Origin: Branchipolynoe longqiensis
Taxonomy: Eukaryota; Annelida; Polychaeta; Phyllodocida; Polynoidae
Direction of reading: 5' to 3'
NCBI GenBank assembly: GCA_030323885.1
Contig: CM059189.1
Coordinates: 42,995,428 to 43,059,427 of the forward strand
DNA length: 64,000 bases
Shown here piece by piece: positions 52,300 to 63,239 of the stretch (positions within the stretch are counted from its first letter, which is position 1; each line of letters starts with the position of its first letter). A program made the translations under genes and the position numbers. Below the pieces are notes generated by a model. It was not told where the DNA came from and searched no databases. It worked only from the letters and a program-made list of their open reading frames with translations.

Positions 52300-52490
52300 T
52301 TCTTCTTCCTGAAGATTAATACGGCCTATCATGGATAAGTCTGAATAGACTTATTTTCACCATTAGACAGTTTGTCGAGAGAAAGCCCGAGCCTACACTT
52401 TTACCGACCCAAGGGATTTTTAACCTCCCGCACCACATAGACAGGGTATGAGAGCAACTGGCCTTTGATGTCGCTGTAAGTTCTACACAG
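52300..52490 (-). repeat. SINE family E, head missing (PAH intron 5)
   Basis: Shares CCTATCATGGATAAGTCTGA ATAG, AAAGCCCGAGCCTACACTTT TACC and GAGCAACTGGCCTTTGATG with the complete copy at 61985-62286. Confidence 0.8.
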
Positions 52491-52511
52491 CGGTAAAGTG
52501 CTCATCTTCGT

Positions 52512-52862
52512 GTTAAAGTTGCATAGTCCGATGATAACATCAAATTTTCAAAACCAAAACAAGTATCCAGATTTGATTCTACATATAGATACTGGTGCAC
52601 ATATTAAGCACTTGTCGCCATATAGAAGGGCATACAGAACCAATTTTATAGAACCTGTTACTCCAGAAACCTATAGTGTCAGAGTTTTGGCATGCTTGCC
52701 AAAATTATTTGTGGATGGTTGCACTTCAAATATCTCAAAAGTTAGACACTTAAATTAAAAGGCACTTCAAACTAATGTAAGGGAGGCTATAACAATCAAT
52801 TTAATATATTTAACTCAGAAAATGACAGAAACTCAAAACCATCGGACTGTGCAACTTTAACC
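52512..52862 (+). mobile_element. TTAA-type MITE ending 22 bp before PAH exon 6
   Basis: TTAAAGTTGCATAGTCCGATG to CATCGGACTGTGCAACTTTAA; central palindrome TTTTGGCATGCTTGCCAAAA. The polypyrimidine/AG acceptor of exon 6 lies in the remaining 22 bp. Confidence 0.9.
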
Positions 52863-52884
52863 AACCTTTAAAATTCCATTGCAG

Positions 52885-52935
52885 TGGGACTGCCATCCCC
52901 TACGTCACTTACACTGAGGCCGAGGTGAAAACTTG
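52885..52935 (+). CDS. PAH: PAH exon 6 (residues 173-189)
   Basis: Acceptor TTCCATTGCAG, donor GTAAGT at 52936; 51 nt. Encodes (H)GTAIPYVTYTEAEVKT(W); the first base completes His and the last two begin Trp. Together with exon 7 (146 nt) it makes 197 nt, the size I recall for human exon 6, so an intron splits that exon here. Confidence 0.95.
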
Positions 52936-53599
52936 GTAAGTTTCACTATCACTACTCTTTACACTGGTGGGTGAATCTGACAAGTCATGTTGAATAACGC
53001 GAGGAGTGTTGTTTGAAGCCTGGCTATTATTGTCTATTTAATTAAGGCTGAGCACAGTGCTATCACATGTCAATAGACTACATTGTCATTCCAGCGGCGT
53101 GGTGCATTGTGGGATACGTGGAAGAAAAACAAACCCACGAGAAGCACATGGCAAATGCTAATACACTGGGTGCAGCTATGAAATGTGCTAGTTTCAGCTC
53201 ATCTCAGCTCTTGTTTGATACATAGAATACCAACTAAGAAAATATATGTAATAAATTAAGATATTAATCTTTTATCCAGCATTGTATTTACATCAATATA
53301 ATCAGCACATCTTATGCCATGTGCATTTAGATTTAAACAAATATGGGCACTCAGACTAGGGTTAGAGCCATAGCCAGAGTCAGTTTTACTTATTTTAGTC
53401 ATGTTTTTATTTATATCCTATGGTTAATGACATATGTAGAACTAGAAAATGAGTAGGGTTAATCAGATATTGGTTATATATTTCTTTGAAAAAGGTTTTT
53501 GTTGACACATTTGACATTTTAATATTTAGAACCAGAATTACATATGTCTAGTCAATGGTGATATAAATATCAGCCTGTAAAGTGACTCAAAATGCTTAA

Positions 53600-53830
53600 T
53601 TATGGAGAGTTGTGTCTTAAACTTATTCATTATATTATTATATTGCATCCATCCATCCATGTTTGTGTCAAATTGTTATGTATTTTTATTAATTTTGAAT
53701 AAAATTGAAGTTTTGCCCTATGTGTATCAGCAAACTAAATGGCCGTATGCCTTTGCGTTGCTGCTAGCGCCATTTTCAGCGCATGCGCAGTCGAAACGGT
53801 GATCTCGTCTATCAATGCGAAATAGTGGAT
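53600..53830 (+). repeat. Partial repeat family Y (PAH intron 6)
   Basis: TTAATTTTGAATAAAATTGA AGTTTTGCCC and CAGCAAACTAAATGGCCGTA TGCC match the 3' part of 24012-24384 (AAACGTTTTGCACTGCG, CAAACTCAATGGCAGTGTGC C). Confidence 0.6.
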
Positions 53831-54507
53831 TACTCGGAGTAGATTATTTCCACCACCAAACCTGCCATCTGGTGGCAATGTCAAGAAGCAGCTTGTTTTT
53901 CAAACGTCAGAATTATTGCATTGGATATAACACAAAGCCACATAAGCCAGCACTAATCTACCGGAAAACCTAATTTAAGAAGAAAATACTTACCACATAC
54001 TAGAGTATCTTTTAGAAAGGCAGCTTTTTTTATTCGATGGCAGATTAATAATTCCCTCACTTCGTGGCAAGTTTTTCTGAACACTTTGGACATCTGCCTT
54101 CATATCTAAAAAAAAAAAAGTCCAGATTTAAATTTGGAGTAAGAGTTACTTTGATGATCATTTTTGCTTTAAAAAATAATTCACACTTTCATTATTTGTG
54201 AGGGAAGGTTTACAACAAATACAGAGAATGGGTAGGGTGTAGCAGTCATCCTATGTACAAACCTTTAAAACAAATTCTTGTTGATAAAATTGTCATTTTC
54301 TTGTGGTCCAAATAAGTCCATATCTAAATGTATAGAAATCTAGGGTTAGAACTAGATATGTCTAGAGTTGCTACTTTAATTGCTGTATAGTGTCTGTGCT
54401 ACTTGTGAAGAAACCATGACAACATCCCACATTGATAACCAGTGTTTTCTCACTTTTCTTTTCTTTTAATTATTCATAACTAGTCATTGTATGCTTTGCA
54501 TCCAATC
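53831..54507. other. PAH intron 6 spacer, nothing recognised
   Basis: AT-rich, no tandem or inverted structure of note. Confidence 0.4.
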
Positions 54508-54730
54508 ATTGCCAGGGGCATAGTTAGGCGTATGCGCATACGCCCAAACGTCCACATCGTTTTGTCAACAACAACAAAACTTTAAAAAATAATAAAGAGA
54601 GAGAGAGAGAGGGGGGGTTACTTAGATATGATTTCATATTCGGAAGGGTGTGATGCCGTAAGCGGCCCCGTAAACCCCCTGCCAAAATTAGGAGTGCACA
54701 TCATTAAAGGTCTAGCTACGCCCCTGATTG
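54508..54730 (+). mobile_element. MITE with GGGGCGTAGCTAG-type ends, copy 2 (PAH intron 6)
   Basis: CCAGGGGCATAGTTAGGCGT at the left, GGTCTAGCTACGCCCCTGAT at the right; shares AAACGTCCACATCGTTTTGT CAACAA and AATTAGGAGTGCACATCATT with 3876-4101. Contains a short (GA)n run. Confidence 0.85.
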
Positions 54731-54841
54731 CATACAACTGTTGTACTCGTTTCTGATGTTGAACCATAACCCATATCACAAGCTCACTGCGCATGCTCCG
54801 TGGAAAAGGTGTGCCATGATTATTTTGGCCTAGCTCCATTC

Positions 54842-54912
54842 CCACCACCCACCACCCACCACCCACCACCCACCACCCACCACCCACCACCCACCACCCA
54901 CCACCCACCACC
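54842..54912. repeat. CCCACCA heptamer repeat
   Basis: About ten exact CCCACCA units. Confidence 0.95.
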
Positions 54913-55071
54913 CCCAATCTTTGTCAATATGGTCTATGTAGTCAGTAATTGCTTAAGCCCACACCTACTTAGGTAAAGAGGTTATTGCAGAATAATTGCA
55001 GCATCAAGAGGTTACAATGCGACAACTTGACATACTACTTCCTGGTGCTTGATATACTACTTCCTGGTACT

Positions 55072-55400
55072 TCATTCGTTTGGGTTTTACGTCCTGGCAA
55101 CATCTAAGGTCATACATAATAGGACGCGTACCGTCTTGTGACAACGCACACTCATGGTGGTGCTATAATGCTACCCCACTGGCAGATCAGGCCACTGGCA
55201 CCTTGACCCGATATCCCACTCAGTCACATTATCCTGATCCTGAGCAAACCACTCCTTGCACTATCCTAGTAATGCTGATCACCAAACTAGGTAGCAACAA
55301 TTATCAATTTTGTAAGTCATTGGTTTGACTCGGCTGGGGTTTGAACCCACGACTTCCCGCACGGGAAGGTAGCTAATCTCTTATCTGATTCGGCCGTTCA
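55072..55400 (-). mobile_element. SINE family A (PAH intron 6)
   Basis: TTTTACGTCCTGGCAACATC TAAGG at the tail; head near 55330-55395 (GGTTTGAACCCACGAC, ATTCGGCCG). Confidence 0.9.
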
Positions 55401-55564
55401 GTCCGGTTATATGGTGGTATGTACACAACAGGTTTGGGGTTTCGCTCTTTTTTTTATCAAACTTTTTATTCCAGTTAAATACCATCTTCTTTCGACACCG
55501 AAGCACTGGTCTTCTGACCTTAACATATGAACTATTTACGGATGGGATGATTTTTTTTGGGGGG

Positions 55565-55793
55565 ATACATTAGTTGTTTAAGCAGGGGAAATTTCAGTCA
55601 CAGACAACTGGTCTTCCTCATTCCACTGCTCCTTGCCCTATCCTAGTAATGCCGAGCATCTGGCTAGGAAGTGACAAGTATCAATTTTTAAGTCATTGGT
55701 TTGACTCGACCAGGATTCGAACCCAAGATCCCACGATCTACCAACACGGGAAACGGACGCTCTAGGTCATTCGGCCATCCCGTCTGATGAGAT
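55565..55793 (-). mobile_element. SINE family B (PAH intron 6)
   Basis: Tail TTGTTTAAGCAGGGGAAATT TCAG ... CTTCCTCATTCCACTGCTCC; head GATTCGAACCCAAGATCCCA CG ... TTCGGCCATCCCGTCTGA. Nearly identical, inverted, to 41612-41828. Confidence 0.9.
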
Positions 55794-56710
55794 GGTATGA
55801 ACAATATTGACAGGTAGCTAAATGTTGTGCGGATCTTATTTTGTACATGTAGACTGGAGGATTCTTTTTGGTAAACATTTTCATTCATCTGAATACTGTC
55901 TTTTTTCAACACCGAGGCACTGGTCTTTTGACTATGCTTAACTTCAGTCAGTTACACTATATAATTACAAGAACAATCTTAAGATAATAAAACATTGTTA
56001 TTACATTCGCTAATTAAGAGTTTGTGGTATATCTGGTAAGTGTATGAATTCAGTGTATGCAATTTAATGTAGGTGGTGTCTTAGTTAATTTTCTAGGCAG
56101 GTGTATATCGGTATAGTCTGTGTTTAGATATAATCCAAATTGAGTTAACTAAGTGCTTGTGATGTGCTTAGTTTGTAGCAAGCATTCAGTGTGTGCATTA
56201 GAATAAGACAGTCTGGATTTTGCTTTAAATGCTATGGTATGTATGGGGGGATTTGGTTGGTTAAAATGAGTAAAATGGATGTGTAGAGTTATTAGCGGTG
56301 TTCATTGTCAGTGCTTGTGTGCAGTTGTTTGATGTGTAGGTTGGGTGGGGGTGGGGGGAGGTAATCGCTAACTACAATTGTTGATTATACAATATATCAG
56401 TGATTTGCTGATTAACCTGAGTGGATGCATTAGAACTTGGGGTTGCCGCTAGGAGTGGATTTGGGAATATGTAGATTAGATTATGCAGATACTTTGGTCT
56501 ATGTTGTGGATAAGGCTCTCGCCATCACATCAGTAGCCCCCGCACCCCACCCCCGCGCACACCCCCACGGCTCCCCACTATCCACACTCCCCCATTACAT
56601 TCTCTTTACCACACCCCAAGACCTATCGCCAGCAGGAAGGGTTCCTCTATGACCTGACGTCATGAAGCTACTGGACACGCATGCGTGGTATGGTTAATCT
56701 TTCCCCCCAG
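55794..56710. other. PAH intron 6 spacer
   Basis: Two ~50-bp segments before it (55480-55520, 55890-55930) share TTTCRACACCGARGCACTGG TCTT. A C-rich block at 56530-56600 precedes the exon 7 acceptor. No gene seen. Confidence 0.45.
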
Positions 56711-56856
56711 GAACACCATCTTCAGTAAGCTGGTCTCACTGTACCCGACGCATGCGTGCCGCGAGTTCAACCACGTGTTTCCGCTTCTCATTGACAACTG
56801 CGGCTTCCGGAATGACAATATTCCACAGCTGCAGGATATCTCAACATTCCTGAAAG
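56711..56856 (+). CDS. PAH: PAH exon 7 (residues 190-238)
   Basis: Acceptor TTTCCCCCCAG, donor GTATCG at 56857; 146 nt. Encodes (W)[18 protein letters not shown] then [14 protein letters not shown] and [14 protein letters not shown], the N-terminal half of the catalytic domain with the Tyr-x-x-HAC and DNIPQL blocks of aromatic amino acid hydroxylases. The last G joins AC of exon 8 to give Asp. Confidence 0.97.
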
Positions 56857-56974
56857 GTATCGGTTACCTTTATTTAAATTCATATCTTCCTTTTTTATTT
56901 CCTATAAAAAGAAGAAAAAGAAGAATCACTATTCTTTTGTGGGAGATTATGGATTCCATTCTCAGTGGCATAAA

Positions 56975-57192
56975 TTGAAACAATTACAAAATTGATACTT
57001 ATCGCTGCGCTGCCTGATACTCAGTGATAGGACAATGACTTTACGATAGGACAATGAATGGTTGGATACAGTGATATCCGCTCATGGTGTCAACTGTACG
57101 GTATCCAAATATGGCAGCACCAGTGCGCATTGTTGCAATTCGGTATTTGCCCTGATATGACCTTCGATGTTGCTAGGATGTAATGCCTCAAT
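56975..57192 (+). repeat. SINE family A, diverged, head lost (PAH intron 7)
   Basis: ACAAAATTGATACTTATCGC through TGGTTGGATACAGTGATATCC to CCTGATATGACCTTCGATGT TGCTAGGATG. Confidence 0.65.
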
Positions 57193-57239
57193 AATAAACC
57201 ATCTTTACGTTGTAGTAGAGAACTATTTGCTCATTAATT

Positions 57240-58728
57240 TTGGTTAATTCAGTCGTTCGACTACAGGAGGTAGATATGATATATACATCAATTATGAGTG
57301 AGATTCTGTTTGACTGACATGAGCTGGATGTGCTATATACACCAATAATGGCTGAAATTCTGTTTGACTGACATGAACTAGATGTGATATAAATACTAAT
57401 AATGGCTGAACAAAATTCTGCTGGCTAACATGAGCTAGATGTGAGAAATACGCCAATAAAGAATAGGGTTATGTTTGGCTGACATGAGCTGGGTCTGCAA
57501 TATACACCAATAATGGCTGGAATTCTGTTTGACTGACATGAACTGGATGTGCTATATACGCCAATCATGGCTGAAATTCTCATTGACCGACATGAGCTGT
57601 GTGCGCTATATACACCAATAATGGCTGGAATTCTGTTTGACTGACATGAACTGGATGTGCTATATACGCCAATCATGGCTGGAATTCTCATTGACTGACA
57701 TGAGCTGGGTGTGCTATATATACCAATAATGGCTGTAATTCTGCTTGACTGACATGAGCTGGATGTGCTATATACACCAATAATGGCTGAGATTCTGCTG
57801 GGCTAACATGAGTTAGAGATGATAAAAATGCCAATAAAGGATAGGTTTATGTTTGGCTGACATGAGCTGGGTGTGCTATATGCACCGATAATGGCTGAAA
57901 TTCTGTTTGACTGACATGAACTAGATGTGATATAAATACTAATAATGGCTGAAAAAGAATTCTGCTGGCTAACATGAGGTAGATGTGAGAAATACGCCAA
58001 TAAAGGATATGGTTATGTTTAGCTGACATGAGCTGGGTCTGCTATATACACCAATAATGGCTGGAATTCTGTTTGACTGACATGAACTGGATGTGCTATA
58101 TATGCCAATCATGGCTGAAATTCTCGTTGACTGACATGAGCTGGGTGTGCTATATACACCAATAATGGCTGTAATTCTGCTTGACTGACATGAGCTGGAT
58201 GTGCTATATATACCAATAATGGCTGTAATTCTGCTTGACTGATATGAACTAGATGTGATATAAATACTAATAGTGGCTGAAAAAGAATTCTGCTGGCTAA
58301 CATGAGGTAGATGTGAGAAATGTGCCAATAAAGGATATGGTTATGTTTGGCTGACATGAGCTGTGTGTGCTATATACACCAATAATGGCTGGAATTCTGT
58401 TTGACTGACATGAACTGGATATGCTATATACGCCAATCATGGCTGGAATTCGGTTTGACTGACATGAGCTGGGTGTGCTATATACACCAATAATGGCTGG
58501 AATTCGGGTTGACTGACATGAACTAGATGTGCTATATGCACCAATAATGGCTGGAATTCGGTTTGACTGACATGAACTAGATGTGCTATATACACCAATA
58601 ATGGCTGGAATTCGGTTTGACTGACATGAACTAGATGTGCTATATACACCAATAATGGCTGGAATTCTGTTTGACTGACATGAACTAGATGTGCTATATA
58701 TACCAATAATGGCTGGGATTCTGTCGGC
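57240..58728 (-). repeat. 54-bp minisatellite, about 27 copies (PAH intron 7)
   Basis: Units contain AATAATGGCTGGAATTCTGT, TTGACTGACATGAACTAGAT and GTGCTATATACACC. A variant unit with AATAAAGGATATGGTTATGT recurs at 57459, 57832, 58002 and 58330, showing higher-order duplication. The unit is a multiple of three, so long minus-strand frames arise (up to 149 codons, Ser/Ile/His-rich) that I do not regard as genes. The array ends 38 bp before exon 8. Confidence 0.92.
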
Positions 58729-58765
58729 TTGGATGCGCTATGAATAGACCTGGTTCTTCCCGCAG

Positions 58766-58901
58766 ACTGCACCGGCTTCACCCTGCGACCAGTGGCCGGA
58801 CTTCTCAGCTCCCGGGATTTCCTGGCTGGACTTGCCTTCCGAGTCTTCCATTCTACACAGTACATCCGCCACAGCTCCAACCCCAACTACACGCCGGAAC
58901 C
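58766..58901 (+). CDS. PAH: PAH exon 8 (residues 239-283)
   Basis: Acceptor CTTCCCGCAG, donor GTGAGT at 58902; 136 nt, as I recall for human exon 7. Encodes [20 protein letters not shown] then [15 protein letters not shown] and PNYTPE, the tetrahydrobiopterin-binding stretch and the active-site lid of the hydroxylase. CC is completed to Pro by exon 9. Confidence 0.98.
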
Positions 58902-59138
58902 GTGAGTAGATCTACACCCGCGTGCGCATGCGTGGTGACCGGCCTTCCGGGATGGGGTTCACACTGGCAAAGGCCCTAAAGCTGCATAGTCCATGTTTCC
59001 TAAATATAAGTTAAGATTAAGATTAAGAGTTGTCCATTTAAGACAGGTACTACTGTACATGTATGTGACTACATGTATAAGTACACTCGGTTAACACAAA
59101 TTAATTAATTGAAGGATGTTCTCAGAAGCACCTTGCCT

Positions 59139-59476
59139 AAAGCCCCTGTCACACATCACCGGATTGGAGGAAACGGAAAGAAACCGAACAAAGTCCATTG
59201 ATAGTCCGGTTTGTGTCCGTACAAGTTTTGAACATGCACAAAACTTGGAACGGATGCTGCCGGATTGATGTCTACATTTCTTGTCCGGTTTGAGTCCGCT
59301 TAGTCTGCTTACCATCCGTTGGCTATCCTTTCATGTTCGTCTCATGTCCGTTCATCCAGTGGCCTTTGACCCGATATCGCAACATTTTGACACATTTTAA
59401 TACATTTTGATACATATGACGCCCGGACTAGACAATTCTGTCCGTTGCTCAATCTGGTGATGTGTGACAGGGCTTT
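59139..59476. mobile_element. MITE with GCCCCTGTCACACATCACCGG ends (PAH intron 8)
   Basis: TAAAGCCCCTGTCACACATC ACC at the left, GGTGATGTGTGACAGGGCTT TT at the right; ACGGACA-rich interior. Third copy of the family. Confidence 0.88.
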
Positions 59477-59749
59477 TGTTATAGGCCTACACACGGCATG
59501 TTTTCTACCTTTTCACTATATGTTCGCCTGTAACTATGTATAGTAAAATTGACCTCACCTTATCTACCGGCTCAACTAATACGCAACTTATAATGGTATC
59601 TGGTTGTATCAAATATATAAATTTATTCCAACTTTCCCATCAATCCCCGTCCCCTCCTCCTGCCCCCCAACCCCACCCCCACCCCAACCCCTCTCCGCGC
59701 ATCCAAGCTGCTCGAGACTGCCTAGATAATGAAACCCTATAAATGACAA

Positions 59750-59955
59750 ATGCATTACCAAACAGTTTGCCTTTGGTATCAAGACAATCTGATTGAGTGG
59801 GATACCAGGTCATGCTATTGCTACCGACGGCCCGGACTTCCAGTAGGGCAGTACTATAAAGTGGTCCTGAAGTCGCACTGTCAAAGTGAATACCCATTCT
59901 GATATGTTGCGAGGACGGAAAAACCGCAATAAACAAACAAATAAAAAACACTCCC
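59750..59955 (+). repeat. SINE family A, 3' two thirds (PAH intron 8)
   Basis: From CAATCTGATTGAGTGGGATA CC to GATATGTTGCGAGGACGG and an (ACAAA)n tail. The tRNA part is lost. Confidence 0.7.
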
Positions 59956-60029
59956 AACAAGTGCACAACTTGTATGGATATTTCCCCAGATGCACACTGG
60001 AATATTTTAATCTAACCAATTGTGGATCT

Positions 60030-60660
60030 AAAGCCCTGTTCACACCCACAACTTTAGGCCGAACTAGATGAGGCAAACTAGATGAGGCGAACTAGGCGTG
60101 AAAGTGTGTCGTGTCCACACATCCAGTACTTGGGGCGGTTTAAGCCGGAAATCGATATCTACACATGAGCAAGTCCATACTAACCAGTGCCACTTTCGGT
60201 TAGTCGACGTTGGCACGAGAGAGTATGGGTTTGACCTAGATATGTATAGACTGAGTCGTATTGTTTTGGAACGGTCAAAACTTCTGCTGGGCAGTGAAAA
60301 CCTAAAAATCAATGATGAAAAAAATATATGTGCACAGCTAGCGGTTTCATAGACTAAATTATATAATATGCGCTTTTGATCGACCGGAAAGTCAACAAAC
60401 TCAGGTCTCGACTGCGCATGTGTGTGACGTGCTTATGCCGCCTCAAAGTAAACCGCTACCGTCCACACAAGCAAGATGGGCCGACTTAAGCTAGTTCGCT
60501 TCATCTAGACTACCTCGCGAGGTGGTCTAGTTGAAGCAAACTAGATGAGGCGACTCAGACTTAAGTCGCCTCAGCGTAGTGTCCACACGGCCAATGTGAG
60601 CCGACTTAGATGTGGCGAACTAGTTGAGGCGATTTAAGGCCCGTGTGTGAACGGGGCTTA
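60030..60660. mobile_element. MITE with TGTTCACACCCACAAC ends, copy 3 (PAH intron 8)
   Basis: AAAGCCCTGTTCACACCCAC at the left, GTGTGTGAACGGGGCTTA at the right. GAACTAGATGAGGCGAACTA subterminal words and the ACATGAGCAAGTCCATACTA ACC core as at 18492-19050. Confidence 0.88.
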
Positions 60661-60754
60661 ACTGTCAGTGTCAGTGTGTACTGACACTAGGCAGCCTGCC
60701 ACGTGACCGACTTCTGACTTCTGCAGCACCATTATCAATCAATCAAACTCACCA

Positions 60755-61070
60755 GGCGTGGTGGCCGAATCGGTAGAGCGCAGACCTCGCGTGCGGGAGA
60801 TCGGGAGTTCGGTTCACGGTCGAGTCAAACCAATGACTTATAAAATTGATGCTTCCTGGCACTGGCGCTCGGCATTAATAGGATAGGACAAGGACTGGTT
60901 AGCTCAGTGTCAGGATAATGTGACTGAGTGGGATATCGGGTCATGGTGCTGGCAGACTGATTTCCCAGTGGGGCAGCACTCTAAAGTCGCCGTGAGTGTG
61001 CAGTGTCCCAAGTCGGTACCCGTCCTGATATTACCTTAGGTGTTACCAGGATGTAAAACTCCAATGACCA
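60755..61070 (+). mobile_element. SINE family A (PAH intron 8)
   Basis: Head GTGGCCGAATCGGTAGAGCG and GGGAGTTCGGTTCACGGTCG; full body; tail GATATTACCTTAGGTGTTAC CAGGATG. Confidence 0.9.
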
Positions 61071-61284
61071 ACCATCAATAAAACTGTGCCAATAAGTACA
61101 CTACCCTCCATCACTTATTAGTATTACACGCCAGTCAATGAGTATACTCCTCATTAAAATGATTTGCAGAAAGCAACTGCCAGCACGGAACACCAGTGTC
61201 TCGGTGCTAACAGTGTGTTTTTCTGCCGAATAAAATATCTACAACAACACACAAACTACCTAAATGTCGTCTGCTGCCTTTCAG

Positions 61285-61411
61285 TGACGTGTGTCACGAG
61301 CTGCTGGGTCACGTGCCACTATTCGCTGATCCCGCCTTCGCGCAGTTCTCTCAGGAGATCGGGCTGGCGTCGCTGGGTGCCCCCGATTCCTACATCGAGA
61401 AACTGGCCACG
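61285..61411 (+). CDS. PAH: PAH exon 9 (residues 284-326)
   Basis: Acceptor CTGCCTTTCAG, donor GTAAGG at 61412; 127 nt. Encodes [13 protein letters not shown] with the two iron-ligand histidines (residues 288 and 293, equivalent to human 285 and 290), then [19 protein letters not shown] and IEKLAT. 127 nt equals the sum of the human exons 8 and 9 as I recall them (70+57), so one human intron is absent here. Confidence 0.98.
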
Positions 61412-61424
61412 GTAAGGTTTGTTT

Positions 61425-61692
61425 GTTTTTGTTGTTTTACATCCTAGCAACATCTAAGGTCATATCAGGATGGGTACCGACTTGTGACAGTGCGCACTCA
61501 TGGCGACTTTATAGTGCTACCCCACTGGAAGACTAGGCCGCCAGCACCATGACCAGACCTGATATCCCACTCAGTCACATTATCCTAACACTGGGCCAAC
61601 AAGTCCTTGCACTATCCTAATAATGCCGAACACCAGGCTAGGAAGCGACAAGTATCAATTTTTAAGTCATTGGTTTGACTCGCCATGGTACG
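61425..61692 (-). mobile_element. SINE family A, starting ~13 bp after the exon 9 donor
   Basis: TTGTTTTACATCCTAGCAAC ATC at the tail side; the head is truncated near 61690 (CGCCATGGTACGGAACC). Confidence 0.88.
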
Positions 61693-61984
61693 GAACCAGG
61701 GGTCTTGTCGATACAGACTTCAGTTACTTTCACGGTCACTTTGTCTAATTTTATTCATTTTTCAAATATCCATCATGGTTCCTATCAGGAATAGAGAGAA
61801 TGAATAGCAACCAGGAGACATTGCATTACAACATTTAAAGCAAGTTCTTATTGATACAGTTGACGGTTTCTCGCATATAGATCTAGATAATTCTAAATTT
61901 AGATCTAGAGAAATGTTGGGTTAGAACCACATAAGTATACCTAGCTGGAACATCTGACATTGATAGTAGACTTTCCTTATTTTA

Positions 61985-62288
61985 TTTAAGTTTTGAAGAT
62001 TTATACTGCCTATCATGGATAAGCCTGAATAGGCTTGTTTTCACTATTACACAGTTTGTCGATAGAAAGCCCGAGCCTACACTTTTACCGACCCAAGGGA
62101 TTTTGTTACCTCGCACACCACATAGACATGGTATGAGAGCAACTGGCCTTTGATGACGCTGTAAGTTATACACAGCGGTGGAAAACCAAATAGGCAGAGA
62201 TGGGGGCATGGGGAATCAAACCACCGACCTTCAGATTAGGAGTCCGACCTAGAAAAATGTCAGACACTCTAACCACTCCGCCACAGAA
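61985..62288 (-). mobile_element. SINE family E, complete (PAH intron 9)
   Basis: On minus the head reads GTGGCGGAGTGGTTAGAGTG (A box) and GGTCGGTGGTTTGATTCCCC (B box), like a Ser/Leu-type tRNA. The body shares AAAGCCCGAGCCTACACTTT TACC with 52300-52490. Confidence 0.88.
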
Positions 62289-62499
62289 AACACCACATAG
62301 TCAACCATCCTTATTTTATCTATGTTTTTATTTTAAATGAATGGCCATTGAATACATTATACCAGTGGCCACTAATATTGTGTACACATGTGTTATTTGC
62401 TTCTGAAGTTGACCTTCATTCACAGCCTGATGGTCAGTTTCCTCCGCACGGTTCGCGGAAACGGTCCATTGCATCAGTTCTGAGTCAGCCAACGGGGCG

Positions 62500-62685
62500 G
62501 AGTAGCTGACTGGGTAAGGTGTTCGCTTTCCAAGCGAAAAGTCGTGGGATCAATCCCCGACTGAGTTAAGCCAATGACTTACAAAATTGATGCTTATCGC
62601 CAGCAGGTCAGGAGTTTGGCATTACTAGGACAGGATAACTGTATAGTGGCGCCACCAACGGACTGGCTTAGCATCAGGTTGGTTG
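62500..62685 (+). repeat. SINE family A, 3'-truncated (PAH intron 9)
   Basis: Head GGAGTAGCTGACTGGGTAAG and GTGGGATCAATCCCCGAC, then AAGCCAATGACTTACAAAAT TG, ending at GACTGGCTTAGCATCAGG. The next SINE, on -, begins right after it. Confidence 0.8.
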
Positions 62686-62687
62686 GT

Positions 62688-63000
62688 TGTTGGGGATTTA
62701 CGTCCTGGCAACATCTAAGGTCATATCAGGATGGGTACCGACTTGTGACATCATGGTGACTTTATAGTGCTGCCCCACTGGGAAATCAGGCCGCTGGCAA
62801 CATGACCCGATACCCCACTCAGTCACATTATCCTGACACTGAGCTAACCAGTCCTTTCACTCTCATATTAATGCAGAGCGCCTGGCTAGGAAGTGACAAG
62901 TATAAATTTGATAAGTCATTGGTTTGATTCGACCGGGAACCAAACTCCCGATCTCCCGCACGCGAGCTCCGCGCTCTACCGATTCGGCCACTATGCCCGG
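62688..63000 (-). mobile_element. SINE family A (PAH intron 9)
   Basis: TTTACGTCCTGGCAACATCT AAGG to the head GGGAACCAAACTCCCGATCT CCC ... CCGATTCGGCCACTATGCC. It ends 105 bp before exon 10 and forms a tail-to-tail pair with the truncated + copy. Confidence 0.92.
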
Positions 63001-63104
63001 TATTCAACGTCAGCAGAATGTGACTGTTGATAATTGTGACTCAGCACATCTATATCGGTGATGTTACTGCCCCTTTTATCGCCCTGTTGGTTGGTTCTTT
63101 CCAG

Positions 63105-63200
63105 TGTTATTGGTTCACAGTAGAGTTCGGGCTGTGCCGACAGAACGGCGAAATCAAAGCCTACGGAGCCGGCCTCCTGTCGTCATTCGGCGAGATTCAG
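63105..63200 (+). CDS. PAH: PAH exon 10 (residues 327-358)
   Basis: Acceptor GGTTCTTTCCAG, donor GTGAGT at 63201; 96 nt, as I recall for human exon 10. Encodes [20 protein letters not shown] then [11 protein letters not shown]. The Glu of TVEFG (residue 333, human 330) is the third iron ligand. Ends phase 0; the last ~95 residues, including the tetramerisation helix, must lie beyond 64000. Confidence 0.98.
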
Positions 63201-63239
63201 GTGAGTCTGATCATTTAGAGCTGGAAATACTTACGTCTC

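Noticed and set aside
57425..58886. Minus-strand repeat frames up to 149 codons
   Set aside because: The 54-bp minisatellite keeps frame by arithmetic; units differ by changes at all codon positions and no start context or neighbours suggest a gene.
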